A stretch of 59,101 nt of DNA, taken from contig JAYVQC010000168.1 of the NCBI GenBank assembly GCA_043757045.1, positions 1-59,101 on the forward strand, read 5' to 3'. The notes beneath the pieces are model-generated. The model did no database searches, was not told the origin of the DNA, and saw only the letters and a program-made list of their open reading frames with translations. The position numbers and the translations under genes were made by a program. The DNA comes from JANNGC01 sp043757045. GTDB lineage: Bacteria > Verrucomicrobiota > Verrucomicrobiia > Limisphaerales > SIBH01. Below are positions 46,301 through 54,738 of the stretch, one piece after another (the first letter of the stretch is position 1; the number at the start of each line of letters is the position of its first letter).

Positions 46301-49300
46301 CGCCGCTTCGGCACGGCGGGCGAGGCGCGCGTGGACGCCTACACCTTGGGCGGCACGGCGTTGCCCGGTGTGGATTACACGGGCGTGACCAATCAGTTGA
46401 TTTTCCTCGAGGGCGAAACGCGCCGGAGCCTGACCATTCCAATTTTGCCGAACACCACGCCGAACGACGACAAGACCGTGGGCCTGTATCTCGCGAACTT
46501 CATCAACGCCCAGCAAGGCCCGCAGCCGTTGTCCACGCTGATCATCGTGGATGATGATCCGACGATTGCTTTCAGCTCGGCGAATTATTCCGAGAACGAA
46601 AACACCGTCAGCGGCAACGCCACCATCACGCTCACCCGCGCGGGCGGCACCAACGCCACGCTCACCGTGGACATCGCCACCATCGCCGGCGGCACGGCCA
46701 CGGCAGGGCTGGATTATCTCGTGACGAACGCCACGCTCACCTTTGGGCCCGGCGTGACCAGCCGCCTGTTCAATGTCCGGCTCGTCAATGACCTCCTCCT
46801 CGAAGGCAACGAGACCGTGCTGCTCGCGCTCTCCAACCCCGGCGGCGGCGCGACACTCGGCCTGGCGAACGCCTCCTTGAACATCGTGGACGACGAGGTG
46901 CCGAACGGCCAGTTCGCCTTCGCGACGAACAATTTCCTGGTGGACGAATCCGTCGGCGTGGTCGGCGTGAAAATCATTCGCACCAACGGTTCCGTCGGCA
47001 TCGTCTCGGTCAGGCTCACGACCAGCAACATCACCGCGTTGGCCGGTTCTGATTACACCCCGACGAACCGCGTCGTGACCTTCGCCGACGGCGAGACGAA
47101 CAAGACCGTCTTCATCAGCATCATCAACGACGGCGTGGCCGAGCCGGACGAGACCGTGCTGCTCACGCTCTCCGCCCCCACGGGCGGCGCGACCATCTCG
47201 CAGACGAACGCGATCATCACCATCGCCGACGACGAGGTCGTGCCGAGCTACGTGCTCTTCGCGACGAATAATTTCTACTTCAGCGAAGACGGCGGCGTGG
47301 CGGTCATCACCGTTGTCCGCACGAACAGCCGGCGCGGTTTCCTGACCGTGGACTTCTCCGTGAGCAATGGCACCGCGCTGAACGGCGTGGATTACTTCGG
47401 GACCAACGGCACGCTCACCTTCGTGGATGGCGTCAACGAACAGACCTTCACCATCCCCGTCGTGAACGACACGGAAGGCGAGGGCGATGAGACCGTGCGC
47501 CTCAGCCTGACCAACTTGCAGGGGACCAACAGTTCGCTCGTCGGCCCGACCTCGACGCTGACCATCGTGGATGACGACACGGCCTTCCGTTTCTCCTCAG
47601 CCACTTACTCGGTGGCGGAGAACGCGGGCAATGCGGTCATCACCGTGCAACGCGTGGGCCGCACGAACACGGCGGTGTCCGTCAGTTACGCCACCGCACT
47701 GGGTGGGACGGCGCTCGGTGGCGTGGATTATATCCCGGTGTCGGGCGTTCTGAACTGGGCGGCGGGCGACGGCGCGCCGCAAACCTTCAGCGTGCCGGTG
47801 ATCGACAACAACATCCTCAACGCTGCGAAGACGGTGCAGTTGGTTCTGAGCAATCCGACGGGCGTGGCGACTTATCTTGGCGGTGCGTCGAACGCGGTGC
47901 TGACCATCACGGATGACGAGACGGTGGCCCCGCTGGCCGGGCCGGTGGACCCGCTCTTCAATGACAACTTTGGCGCGAAAGGTTCCGTGCGCGCGGTGGC
48001 CTTCGATTCTTTGCAACGCCTCTATGTGGGCGGCGACTTCACCCAGTTCCACGGGCTGGCCGTGAACCGCATCACCCGCCTGACCGCCAATGGCGCGGTG
48101 GACTTCAGCTTCCAGGTGGGCGCGGGCGCGAACGGCGCGGTGCAGGCCATCGCCCCGGTCACGAATGGCGTGCTCATCGCCGGCGCGTTCACGAACGTGA
48201 ACGGCGTGGCGCGCGGGCGCGTGGCCCGGCTGTTGTTGGACGGTTCGGTGGACGCCACGTTTGCCCCGCTCCTCGGTGCGAACAATGTGATCCGCGCGCT
48301 GGCGGCGATGACGAACGGACAGATTCTCATCGGCGGCGACTTTACGAGTTACGCTGGAATCGCCGCCCCGCGCCTCGCGCGCTTGAACGCCGATGGCACG
48401 CGGGACCTGGCCTTCATCCTCGGCTCGGGTCCGAACGCGCTGGTGCGCGCGGTGGGCGTGCAGACGAACGGGCAGATTTTGATCGCCGGTGATTTCACCA
48501 GCTACAACGGATTCCTCGTCACGCGGCTCGCGCGGTTGAACGCCGACGGCTCGCTGGACACCACCTTCAACACCGGACTCGGCGCGGATGGCGCGGTCCA
48601 CAGCATCGCCGTCGGACCCGATGGGAAGATCATCATCGGCGGCGAGTTCCTCACCATCAACGGCTCGCCTCGCGATCATGTCGCCCGTCTGCACGCGGAC
48701 GGTTCCGTGGACACCGGCTTTGACATCGGGCTGGGCACGCTGGCCCCCGTCCGCGCCGTGGCGGTGGAACGTGACGGGCACGTCCTCGTGGTGGGCGACT
48801 TCGGGACCTTTAATGGCAATCCGTCGTCTGGGGTCGCGCGTTTGAATCCTGACGGTTCCTTGGACGCCGGTTTCAACGTGGGCAGCGGGGCCGATGCGCC
48901 GGTTCATGCCATCAGTCTCGTGACCCGCTGCGTGCCGCCGCCGGTGGCCGTGATGACGTTTGACCCGTTGTCGGCCAATTTCGCGGCTCAGACGGATTAC
49001 GCGGAGAACTGCCTGACCCTGCGCGGCCTGACTGGCGGCCATTTCCATCCCACCCCCAACGGAGCGGGGACGGGGGCGGAAATTTTCGGCGTGGATGGCA
49101 CGCCGCAGGAACTCAGCCTGAACGGCTTCGCCTTCACGCTGCAAAGTGTCACTGTGACCAATCTCTCCGGGGTCGTGACGGCGACCTCCTCAAGCGGCGG
49201 CACCGTGCAACTGACGAACGGCGTGACCACTTTCGGCGCGGGCTTTGTGGACGTGGTCTGGGTCCGTTTTGACCTGGACGCGGGCGCAGTAGTGATCCTC

Positions 49301-52300
49301 GATGATGTGACGGTGATTCCTGGAATTGACGCGCTCGTGCCGCAGACCTTTGCCATTGGCGGCGACTTCGAGAAGTTCAACCAAGTCCAGCGCGGCGGTG
49401 TGGTCGTGCTGGCCAGCAGCGGGCTGGCCTCCGTGCAGTTTGATCCTCGGAACATCGCCACGCGCGCCGTTTATACGTCGGCCATCTTCACGAATGCGGC
49501 CTTGCCCGCCTACACCGGGAAGCTGGCGGTCGGCGGCGACTTCACCGCCATCGTCGGCGTGGAAGGCGTGAACCATCTCGCCCGGCTGAACATTGACGGC
49601 ACGCTCGACACGACGTTCAACAGCGGCCTCGGCCCGAACGGCACGGTGCGCGCGGTCGCGGCGCAGCCGGACGGCAAGATTGTCTTCGGCGGTCTGTTCA
49701 CCTCGTATGATTTCATCGCCCGCGCCTACCTCGGTCGCGCGAATGCGGACGGCACGCTCGACAACACCTTCAACTTCGGCGCGGGCCTCGACAACGGCGT
49801 GCTCGCGCTGGCCCTGCAACCCGACGGGCGCATCGTCATCGGCGGTCTCTTCTCGACGGTCTATGGCGTATCGCGCAACGGCGTGGCGCGGATGAACACG
49901 AACGGTACGGTGGACGTGAGCTTCACGGTCGGCTCCGGCGCGAACGGCCCGGTGCGCGCCGTGGCGTTGCAGCCGGACGGCAAGATTCTTATCGGCGGCG
50001 ACTTCACCACCTACAACGGCGCGCCGCGCGCCCGCATCGCCCGGTTGAACAACAACGGTTCGCTCGATACTTCGTTCAACCCCGGGACCGGGGCGGACGG
50101 CACGGTGAACGCCATTGCGCTCACGAGCGGCGGGCAGGTGCTCATCGGCGGCTTCAATGGCGCGCCGGCTCCTCGCATCGCGCGGCTGACCGCTGCGGGC
50201 GCGGTGGACGGCACGTTCACTCCCGGCACGGGCGCGAACGATTACGTGAGTTCCATCGCGGTGCAGACGGACGGGCAGGTCGTGGTGGGCGGCAACTTCA
50301 CCACCTTCAACGGCCAGGTGCGCCAGCGGCTCGTCCGCCTGAACGCGAACGGTACGCTGGACCCGACGATCAACTTCGGCGGGGGCGCGAATGATTTCAT
50401 CAGCACGATCACGCTGCAACATTACGACGGCAAGATCGTGGTCGGCGGCGGCTTCACGGAATTCGACGGCCAGACGCGCGTGGCCATCGCCCGGCTCATG
50501 GTCGGCACAAACAGCGGCGCGGGCACGTTCCGTTTCAGCTCGCCGGTCTTCTCGGTCAACGAGCGCGGCAGCAACGCCGTGCTCACCGTGGTGCGCTCCG
50601 GCGGCACCACGGGCGCGGCCTCGGTGAATTACCAGACGGTCAACGGCACGGCCCTGGCCCCGGCGGATTACACCGCGACCAGCGGCACGCTGAACTTCGC
50701 CAACGCGGAGAGCATGAAACAAATCCTCGTGCCGGTGAATGACAATACCGTCGCCAGCTTTGACCGCCTCTTCATCGTGTCGCTCTCCGGCGCGACCGGC
50801 GGCGCGACGATTGGCGCTCCGAGCAACGCGGTGGTCACGATTCTGGAAAATGAGAGCACGTTCAACTTCGGCGCGGTGAACTACCAGGTGGCTGAAAACG
50901 GCGTGGTCGCACGCATCACGGTCACGCGCACGGGCGGGTTGCTCGACATGGCCACGGTGGATTTTGTCACGGACACGAACGGCACGGCCACGGCCGGACT
51001 CGACTTCACGGCCCGCGCCGGGACGCTCACCTTCCTGCCCGGCGTCAGTTCGCGCTCCTTCGATGTCACGATTTTCGATGACACGGTCAACGAATTCAAC
51101 GAGACGGTGCCGCTGCGGCTCACGCTGCCGGTGGGCGCGTCGCTCGGGCTGTCGAACGCCACGCTCACGATTGTGGAGAACGACTTCGGCGCGGGCGTGA
51201 TCACCTTCCGCGCGGCGGCTTACACGGGCAGCGAGGACGGCGGCGGCATCGTCGTCGAACTGTTGCGCACGAACGGCTACAGCGGCGGTGTGACCGTCGG
51301 CTACCGGACGCTGACCGGCTCGGCCACGGCGAACGTGGATTACCTGGCGACGAACGGCCTCGTGTCGTTTGTGGACGGCCAGACCAACGCCTTCATCACG
51401 ATTTACCCGCTGGATGATGTGCTGACCGAGGGCAACGAGACCGTGCCGGTGCAGCTCTTCAACCCGAGCGCCGGGGCCACGCTCGGACTTGCGAACGCCA
51501 CGGTGACCATTGTGGATAATGATTCGCCCGGCCAGTTCGTCTTCAGTTCGCCGACCTACACGGTGAGTGAAGTCGGCGGCAGCGCGACCATCACCGTGCT
51601 ACGCACCAACGGCAATCTCGGCGCGGTCAGCGTGACGGCCCAAACCAGCGGCGGCAGCGCGACGCCTTCGGCGGATTACCAGAGTGTGTCCACGGTGCTG
51701 AACTTCGCGGCGGGCCAGTCGCTCCGCACTTTCACGGTCCCGATCTTTGATGACGTGGCGCCGGAAGGTGTTGAGACCGTCGGCCTCTTGCTCTCGAATC
51801 CGACGGGCGGCACGTCGATCGGCGCGCTCGGCTCGGCGGTGCTTTCCATCGTGGATAACGAGGCGTCGGTCGGTCTGGCGTCGGCGGCGTTGAGCGTGCT
51901 GGAAGGCGCGACGAATTTCCCGGTCACCCTGGTGCGCCTCGGCGATCCGAACGTGAGCTTCTCCGTGACCTTGAACACGAGCGACGGCTCGGCCACGGCG
52001 GGCTCGGATTACCAGGCCACCCGCACGACGGTGACGTTTGCCGCCGGTGAGACCAATCGCGTCGTCTCCGTCGCCATTTTGGATGACGCGCTCGCAGAAG
52101 GTAATGAGACGGTGAACCTCACGCTCTCCAGTCCGTCGGCCGGTGTGGGCCTCGGGCCGATCCTCTCTGGCACGTTGACGATTCTCGACAACGACACGGG
52201 CTTCAGTTTCAGCTCGGCGACGTACGCGACGAACGAAGGCACGCTGGATTTGATCATCACCGTGCGCCGGCTCGGCTCGGTCGCGGGGGTGGCCTCGGTG

Positions 52301-54655
52301 GATTACCTGACCACGGACGGCACGGCCACAGCGGGTCTGGATTATCTCACGAGCACGGGACGGCTGGCCTTCGCCGCGGGGCAGACCAGCGGCCTGTTCA
52401 ATGTCCGCATCCTGGACGACGTGCTCGTGGAGAACAACGAGACCATTCTGCTCGCGCTGGCCAATCCTTCGGCGGGGACGTTCCTGGGCGCGCAGCCCAC
52501 AGCGGTCATCTCCATTCTCGACAACGACACCAGCGTGGGCCTCTCGCCGACGGCGTACGCGGTGAACGAGAAGGTGACGAACGCTGTCATCACGCTCGTG
52601 CGCAACGGTGCTCCGGGGCAGGCCGTCACGGTCGGTTTCCGCACGCAGAACGGCACGGCCACGGCGGGCGTTGATTACACCTTCACCACGCAGACGGTGG
52701 CGTGGGCCGCCAACGACATCGCGCCGAAGACAGTCTTGATTCCGATCACAGACGACGGGCTGGCCGAAGGCACGGAGACGGTGACGTTGATTCTCTCCGG
52801 CGCGCTGGGCGCGACGATTGATCCGGCGGCGGCCTCCGGTGTGTTGAGCATCATTGACGACGCGGGCGTGATTGCCTTCGCGGCGGCGAACTCCAGCGCG
52901 GTGGAAAGCTCGGGCGACGCGGTCATCAACCTCGTCCGCACCGGCGGATCGAGCGGAGTTGTCAGTGTGCAATGGAACGCCACGGGCGGCAGCGCCACGG
53001 CGGGCGCGGATTACTCCAGCACTTCTGGCTTCGTGGTCTTCGCCAACAACGAAACGGTGAAGCCCATTCTCTTCCCGATTGTGGACGACGCCTCGGTGGA
53101 AGGCATCGAGACGGTCAACCTCACGCTCTCGAACCCGACCGGCGGCGCGCGCGTGGGCAGTCCGGCCTCGGCGGTGCTTTCGATTCTCGACAACGACAGC
53201 GGCGTCATCGTCGGCGCAGGAGCCTCGCTCATCGCGGAAAGTTTCGCGCCCACGAACAACATCATTGATCCGAACGAGACGGTGACGCTGCTCTTCGGAT
53301 TGCGGAACAGCGGCACGGTCAACGCGGCGAACGTCACGGCCGGACTGGTCTATGCAAACGGCGTGACGAACAGCGCTCCGCAGACGCAGAGCTACGGCCT
53401 GCTCAGCGCGGGCGGCAGCACCGTCTCGCGTCCGTTCACCTTCACCGCGCTCGGCTCGAACGGCACGCGCATCACGGCCACGTTGCTCGTCACGAACGAC
53501 GGTGTGTTCTTCGGCCCGGTGTCCTTCGACTTCGTGCTCGGCATCCAGAGCGTGGCGTTTGCGAACGCCGGGGCCATCACCATTCCGGCCTTCGGACAGG
53601 CCGCACCGTATCCGGCGCCCATCACGGTTTCCGGTGTGTCCGGCCCCATCACCAAAATCACGGTCAGCCTGAACAACATTCATCACACGCAGCCGGGCCA
53701 GATGGACATCCTCCTGGTCGGACCCAACGGCACGGCGGTGATGCTGATGTCGGACGCGGGTACCAACATCCTGATGAATGGCGTGAGCATCACCTTTGAC
53801 GACGCGGCGGCGGCGGTCCTCCCGCAATTCAGCGGGATCACGTCCGGCACCTACCGTTGCACCAACTACCCGCCGGTGGCCGATTCCTTCAATCCGCCTT
53901 TCGCGGTGGGCAGCGCCTTCTGGACGAACACGCCGGCCTTGAGCGCCTTCAATGGCACGGACGCCAACGGCGTCTGGTCGCTCTACGTGGTGGATGACAG
54001 CGTGGGCGACAACGGCGACATCGCCGGCGGCTGGTCGTTGAACATCGGCACGGCGAACATCGTGGCGCCGGGCGCGGACCTTGCGGTGCTGGTCACCGAT
54101 TCGCCGGACCCGGTGCAGACCAACAGCACCTTCACCTACACCATTGGCGTGACGAACTTCGGCCCGGCCACGGCCACGGCGATCACGCTCACCAACGTGC
54201 TGCCCTCGGCCGCCAGCTTTGTCAGCGTGGCCGGACCCGGCGTTTACACCCTCAACGGCAACGAGGTGCGCGGCACCCTCGGCGATCTGGCCGCCGGTGC
54301 GGGCACCGTGGTGAACATCACCATGACGGCCCAAAACATGACCGGCCAGTTGACCTTCACCACGACCGTCGCCTCCGGCACCGCCGACCCGAATGCGCTG
54401 AACAACCTGGCCTCGATCAAGACCACGGTGGTTGACAGCGTGCCGCTGCCGCTGCTCTTCGCCGCGCGCAAGAACGGCCAGCTCGTGCTGAGCTGGCAAA
54501 GCACCACGCCGAACGTGGCGCTTGAAGCCGTGACTTTGCTCGGCGGCAGCTGGGCGAACGCGCCGGTGACGCCGGTGGTGAGCAACGGCGTGAGTACCGT
54601 GACCCTGCCGATGGACAGCGGCGGGAAATTTTACCGGCTCAAACGGACGCCGTGA
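40331..54655 (+). CDS. Giant exported Calx-beta/delta-60/P-domain protein (4774 aa)
   Basis: This 4774-aa protein starts at ATG 40331 (AGGA nine bases upstream; the TTG two codons earlier is unlikely) with an Arg-rich signal peptide ending near ALAQ. Residues 43-175 form a PPC-like domain (ANDNF, SVWFRWVAPDSG, YRIAVDG). Then 20 Calx-beta domains alternate with 28 delta-60 repeats: three Calx-beta, seven delta-60, four Calx-beta, seven delta-60, five Calx-beta, fourteen delta-60, eight Calx-beta. The C-terminus has a CARDB-like stretch (IDPNETVTLLF), a proprotein-convertase P-like domain (about 4410-4578), a DUF11 domain (4582-4697) and a final module ending FYRLKR. No catalytic site is seen. 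It is probably a calcium-rigidified surface fibre or adhesin, encoded 33 bases after the 3056-aa gene. Confidence 0.82.
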   Translation: MSSNLERRSDHPRARAGWRGWLRVALLAVVAGLVPAAALAQPANDNFTNAFVLVGTAGTTNGTTLNATVQTGEPFHFSSYRARSVWFRWVAPDSGPVTFDLIGSTFDTIMAAYRGSALGGLTQLASDDDSATVSPYPFDSQITFTALAGTEYRIAVDGFAAASGSYVLNWSQVVCTNVPPGPTEIQFSCVDYAVSESSPGFATVKVVAGGAFPGTVTVDYFTTDGTALVPGDYLSVSNTLTFAPGETNKTFTIIINDNTFQNPNKTVNLTLANPTGGATLGLSSNAVLTIVDDESTPVVSMAGQFNFSMPVYNVTENETVRAPFANAPPSNNGPNRSPFGAVVMVTRTGGAVGRVMVDVNVLSTNRFGTNVTTNTLTQTLVFDDYQMSATFLVSIPQVGNSIINLVLTNARPDVLEDPAIIIPTIGTARSSISVLGVNVGSIYSIERKTYRIDEYDPADPFNTLGLPGQNNSIQFDVLNPSGQSGNVTISTRANLYGYFILDSSDYPESQTRLLPETPYTDGFPGITNLVDYITFSQTLNFGQGVTRIPVTLVVTNDPTVEFNEDIQLQLTNPDNNHTIGNALANVTIMYDDQPAGQADREWNPELISTTQPPFNNTPGANNTVSAVAVQVDGRTILVGDFTAVNSVSRFRIARMNSDGSLDLTFNPGSGADGFVEALALYPASAAVGTNAGKILVAGGFSSINNVSRNGLARLNPNGSLDNSFFVGNGADGFVHTLTLQSDGKVLVSGDFTHWNDMPVAGLMRLNQDGSLDTTFSAGLGPDSTIWSVAVRDAAGTIFAPRTAAGTDFEDVNVIETGSEQGTLVVNYDFLNIPDNIRVFYEGIQIFNLTTNGAGQLTIPYGPGLATDITIIMNQGIGLPGTVWFYTARVTPVVTGRTIFIGGDFTSYDGSVRPGVARLLDNGSIDNGFNPGLGVDGSGSVFAVAIQPDNKLLVGGAFTRFHTSARNSIVRLLKDGSIDPNHHVGTGFNDSVYCITLAPDNKPLLGGIFQEYNSTRRMGLARLLTSGSLDTSFMDTAYNQFSGLTKTYSFDPPRYVNSIALQSDGNLMIGGSFTNVGGNFSVRHGLRNNYTVFTRADKTTRYNITRLIGGYTPGPGNMEFAPSAFPFTIDEGAGIFYATMRRVDGRLGTAQIIATNSSVTASTPDDFINEGLLQTWPEFAYVAPRSVGYVGFNYFAIPITEDVLQEGDETFSVGAVNPTGSITLGGEFIPLGGARGFYDGSTVTVADNDFSHGVFNFHLSAYITNENAGFAIITVIRTNGSSGAVSVDYLTRPGTPSPATTNLDFTPVRGTLSFSPGQTVRTFQVPIVNDALVEFDENVALILTNATGGAKLPGGTPTSIATATLTIIDNDFLQGRLNFSASSFTNNENETFATITVSRTGGNVGAMTVQVRTANGTAFAPADYTATTNTLFWNDGDSAAKSFIIPLVSDGLVEGSEIVNLILYNPAINGALGGRTNATLVIVDGDNFGALTLSQSLYEVDENGTAPVITVNRVGGIAGTVSVSFATSPLPATPSTDYLNNSGTLTFFPGETSHTFVVTNLDDLVPGGDQIVIITLSNPVNGTLGAISNATLTFVDNELINLPAGSVDTTFSGLAAANEAVYALALQPDGGILMAGDFTIVNSVPRNRIARLLGTGLLDETFNIGPGANGSIRALALQNNGRLVVGGLFTTINSTNRNHIARLGTDGSLDAFFNPGAGADNPVYALAIQGDDKILAGGSFSTFNGITRPGVVRLNTNGAVDLNFNPGAGVDGTVYALAVQADGKILLGGEFTSFNGVARTNLLRLNANGTLDGTFNPGFSIDAGVRSIVVQPDTRLLIGGSFTNVNGVTRRGLARLLASGALDATFLNGLGGADSTVLAVKLQIDGKILVAGDFRRFNNVTRSGLTRLRADGTTDPAINFGDGANAFVAALLVQPDRRIIIGGGFTEYDGQPRAHLARIYGGSIDGSGSLEYSAQLFTVGESAGSAIVTVRRRFGTAGEARVDAYTLGGTALPGVDYTGVTNQLIFLEGETRRSLTIPILPNTTPNDDKTVGLYLANFINAQQGPQPLSTLIIVDDDPTIAFSSANYSENENTVSGNATITLTRAGGTNATLTVDIATIAGGTATAGLDYLVTNATLTFGPGVTSRLFNVRLVNDLLLEGNETVLLALSNPGGGATLGLANASLNIVDDEVPNGQFAFATNNFLVDESVGVVGVKIIRTNGSVGIVSVRLTTSNITALAGSDYTPTNRVVTFADGETNKTVFISIINDGVAEPDETVLLTLSAPTGGATISQTNAIITIADDEVVPSYVLFATNNFYFSEDGGVAVITVVRTNSRRGFLTVDFSVSNGTALNGVDYFGTNGTLTFVDGVNEQTFTIPVVNDTEGEGDETVRLSLTNLQGTNSSLVGPTSTLTIVDDDTAFRFSSATYSVAENAGNAVITVQRVGRTNTAVSVSYATALGGTALGGVDYIPVSGVLNWAAGDGAPQTFSVPVIDNNILNAAKTVQLVLSNPTGVATYLGGASNAVLTITDDETVAPLAGPVDPLFNDNFGAKGSVRAVAFDSLQRLYVGGDFTQFHGLAVNRITRLTANGAVDFSFQVGAGANGAVQAIAPVTNGVLIAGAFTNVNGVARGRVARLLLDGSVDATFAPLLGANNVIRALAAMTNGQILIGGDFTSYAGIAAPRLARLNADGTRDLAFILGSGPNALVRAVGVQTNGQILIAGDFTSYNGFLVTRLARLNADGSLDTTFNTGLGADGAVHSIAVGPDGKIIIGGEFLTINGSPRDHVARLHADGSVDTGFDIGLGTLAPVRAVAVERDGHVLVVGDFGTFNGNPSSGVARLNPDGSLDAGFNVGSGADAPVHAISLVTRCVPPPVAVMTFDPLSANFAAQTDYAENCLTLRGLTGGHFHPTPNGAGTGAEIFGVDGTPQELSLNGFAFTLQSVTVTNLSGVVTATSSSGGTVQLTNGVTTFGAGFVDVVWVRFDLDAGAVVILDDVTVIPGIDALVPQTFAIGGDFEKFNQVQRGGVVVLASSGLASVQFDPRNIATRAVYTSAIFTNAALPAYTGKLAVGGDFTAIVGVEGVNHLARLNIDGTLDTTFNSGLGPNGTVRAVAAQPDGKIVFGGLFTSYDFIARAYLGRANADGTLDNTFNFGAGLDNGVLALALQPDGRIVIGGLFSTVYGVSRNGVARMNTNGTVDVSFTVGSGANGPVRAVALQPDGKILIGGDFTTYNGAPRARIARLNNNGSLDTSFNPGTGADGTVNAIALTSGGQVLIGGFNGAPAPRIARLTAAGAVDGTFTPGTGANDYVSSIAVQTDGQVVVGGNFTTFNGQVRQRLVRLNANGTLDPTINFGGGANDFISTITLQHYDGKIVVGGGFTEFDGQTRVAIARLMVGTNSGAGTFRFSSPVFSVNERGSNAVLTVVRSGGTTGAASVNYQTVNGTALAPADYTATSGTLNFANAESMKQILVPVNDNTVASFDRLFIVSLSGATGGATIGAPSNAVVTILENESTFNFGAVNYQVAENGVVARITVTRTGGLLDMATVDFVTDTNGTATAGLDFTARAGTLTFLPGVSSRSFDVTIFDDTVNEFNETVPLRLTLPVGASLGLSNATLTIVENDFGAGVITFRAAAYTGSEDGGGIVVELLRTNGYSGGVTVGYRTLTGSATANVDYLATNGLVSFVDGQTNAFITIYPLDDVLTEGNETVPVQLFNPSAGATLGLANATVTIVDNDSPGQFVFSSPTYTVSEVGGSATITVLRTNGNLGAVSVTAQTSGGSATPSADYQSVSTVLNFAAGQSLRTFTVPIFDDVAPEGVETVGLLLSNPTGGTSIGALGSAVLSIVDNEASVGLASAALSVLEGATNFPVTLVRLGDPNVSFSVTLNTSDGSATAGSDYQATRTTVTFAAGETNRVVSVAILDDALAEGNETVNLTLSSPSAGVGLGPILSGTLTILDNDTGFSFSSATYATNEGTLDLIITVRRLGSVAGVASVDYLTTDGTATAGLDYLTSTGRLAFAAGQTSGLFNVRILDDVLVENNETILLALANPSAGTFLGAQPTAVISILDNDTSVGLSPTAYAVNEKVTNAVITLVRNGAPGQAVTVGFRTQNGTATAGVDYTFTTQTVAWAANDIAPKTVLIPITDDGLAEGTETVTLILSGALGATIDPAAASGVLSIIDDAGVIAFAAANSSAVESSGDAVINLVRTGGSSGVVSVQWNATGGSATAGADYSSTSGFVVFANNETVKPILFPIVDDASVEGIETVNLTLSNPTGGARVGSPASAVLSILDNDSGVIVGAGASLIAESFAPTNNIIDPNETVTLLFGLRNSGTVNAANVTAGLVYANGVTNSAPQTQSYGLLSAGGSTVSRPFTFTALGSNGTRITATLLVTNDGVFFGPVSFDFVLGIQSVAFANAGAITIPAFGQAAPYPAPITVSGVSGPITKITVSLNNIHHTQPGQMDILLVGPNGTAVMLMSDAGTNILMNGVSITFDDAAAAVLPQFSGITSGTYRCTNYPPVADSFNPPFAVGSAFWTNTPALSAFNGTDANGVWSLYVVDDSVGDNGDIAGGWSLNIGTANIVAPGADLAVLVTDSPDPVQTNSTFTYTIGVTNFGPATATAITLTNVLPSAASFVSVAGPGVYTLNGNEVRGTLGDLAAGAGTVVNITMTAQNMTGQLTFTTTVASGTADPNALNNLASIKTTVVDSVPLPLLFAARKNGQLVLSWQSTTPNVALEAVTLLGGSWANAPVTPVVSNGVSTVTLPMDSGGKFYRLKRTP
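42122..43650 (+). repeat. Seven delta-60 repeats, fourth unit interrupted (4774-aa protein)
   Basis: The cores are TILVGDF, KILVAGGF, KVLVSGDF, TIFIGGDF, KLLVGGAF, KPLLGGIF and NLMIGGSF. Between the opening strand of unit 4 (IWSVAVRDAAG) and its core lies an insert of about 85 residues with a beta-sandwich-like sequence (VNYDFLNIPDNIRVFYEG). Confidence 0.75.
45130..46212 (+). repeat. Seven delta-60 repeats (second block of the 4774-aa protein)
   Basis: Seven uninterrupted units have cores GILMAGDF, RLVVGGLF, KILAGGSF, KILLGGEF, RLLIGGSF, KILVAGDF and RIIIGGGF. The block is flanked by Calx-beta domains on both sides. Confidence 0.8.
47941..50505 (+). repeat. Fourteen delta-60 repeats (two sets of seven), one with a domain insert
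   Basis: Units 1-7 (47941 to about 49455) have cores RLYVGGDF, VLIAGAF, QILIGGDF, QILIAGDF, KIIIGGEF, HVLVVGDF and TFAIGGDF. Unit 7 is split by an insert of about 135 residues (48935-49340), beta-rich, with CLTLRGLTGGHFHP and VILDDVTVIPG. Units 8-14 continue directly to 50505; unit 12 is short. Fourteen is twice seven, fitting two adjacent propellers. Confidence 0.72.
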
Positions 54656-54685
54656 GTCCGGCCGAAGACAGTTTGAAAAAATCTC

Positions 54686-54722
54686 GCGGGGCGCGGGCGG
54701 AAGAACTCCACCGCGCTCCCGC
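54686..54722 (+). other. GC-rich hairpin before the M36 protease gene
   Basis: gcggg-gcgcgg (54686-54696) pairs with ccgcgc-t-cccgc (54711-54722), 11 pairs with one bulge and a 14-base loop. It lies in the 83-base gap between the 4774-aa gene and the protease gene. No T-run follows, so it may tune expression rather than end transcription. Confidence 0.4.
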
Positions 54723-54738
54723 ATTCAGATGAAGTGAT

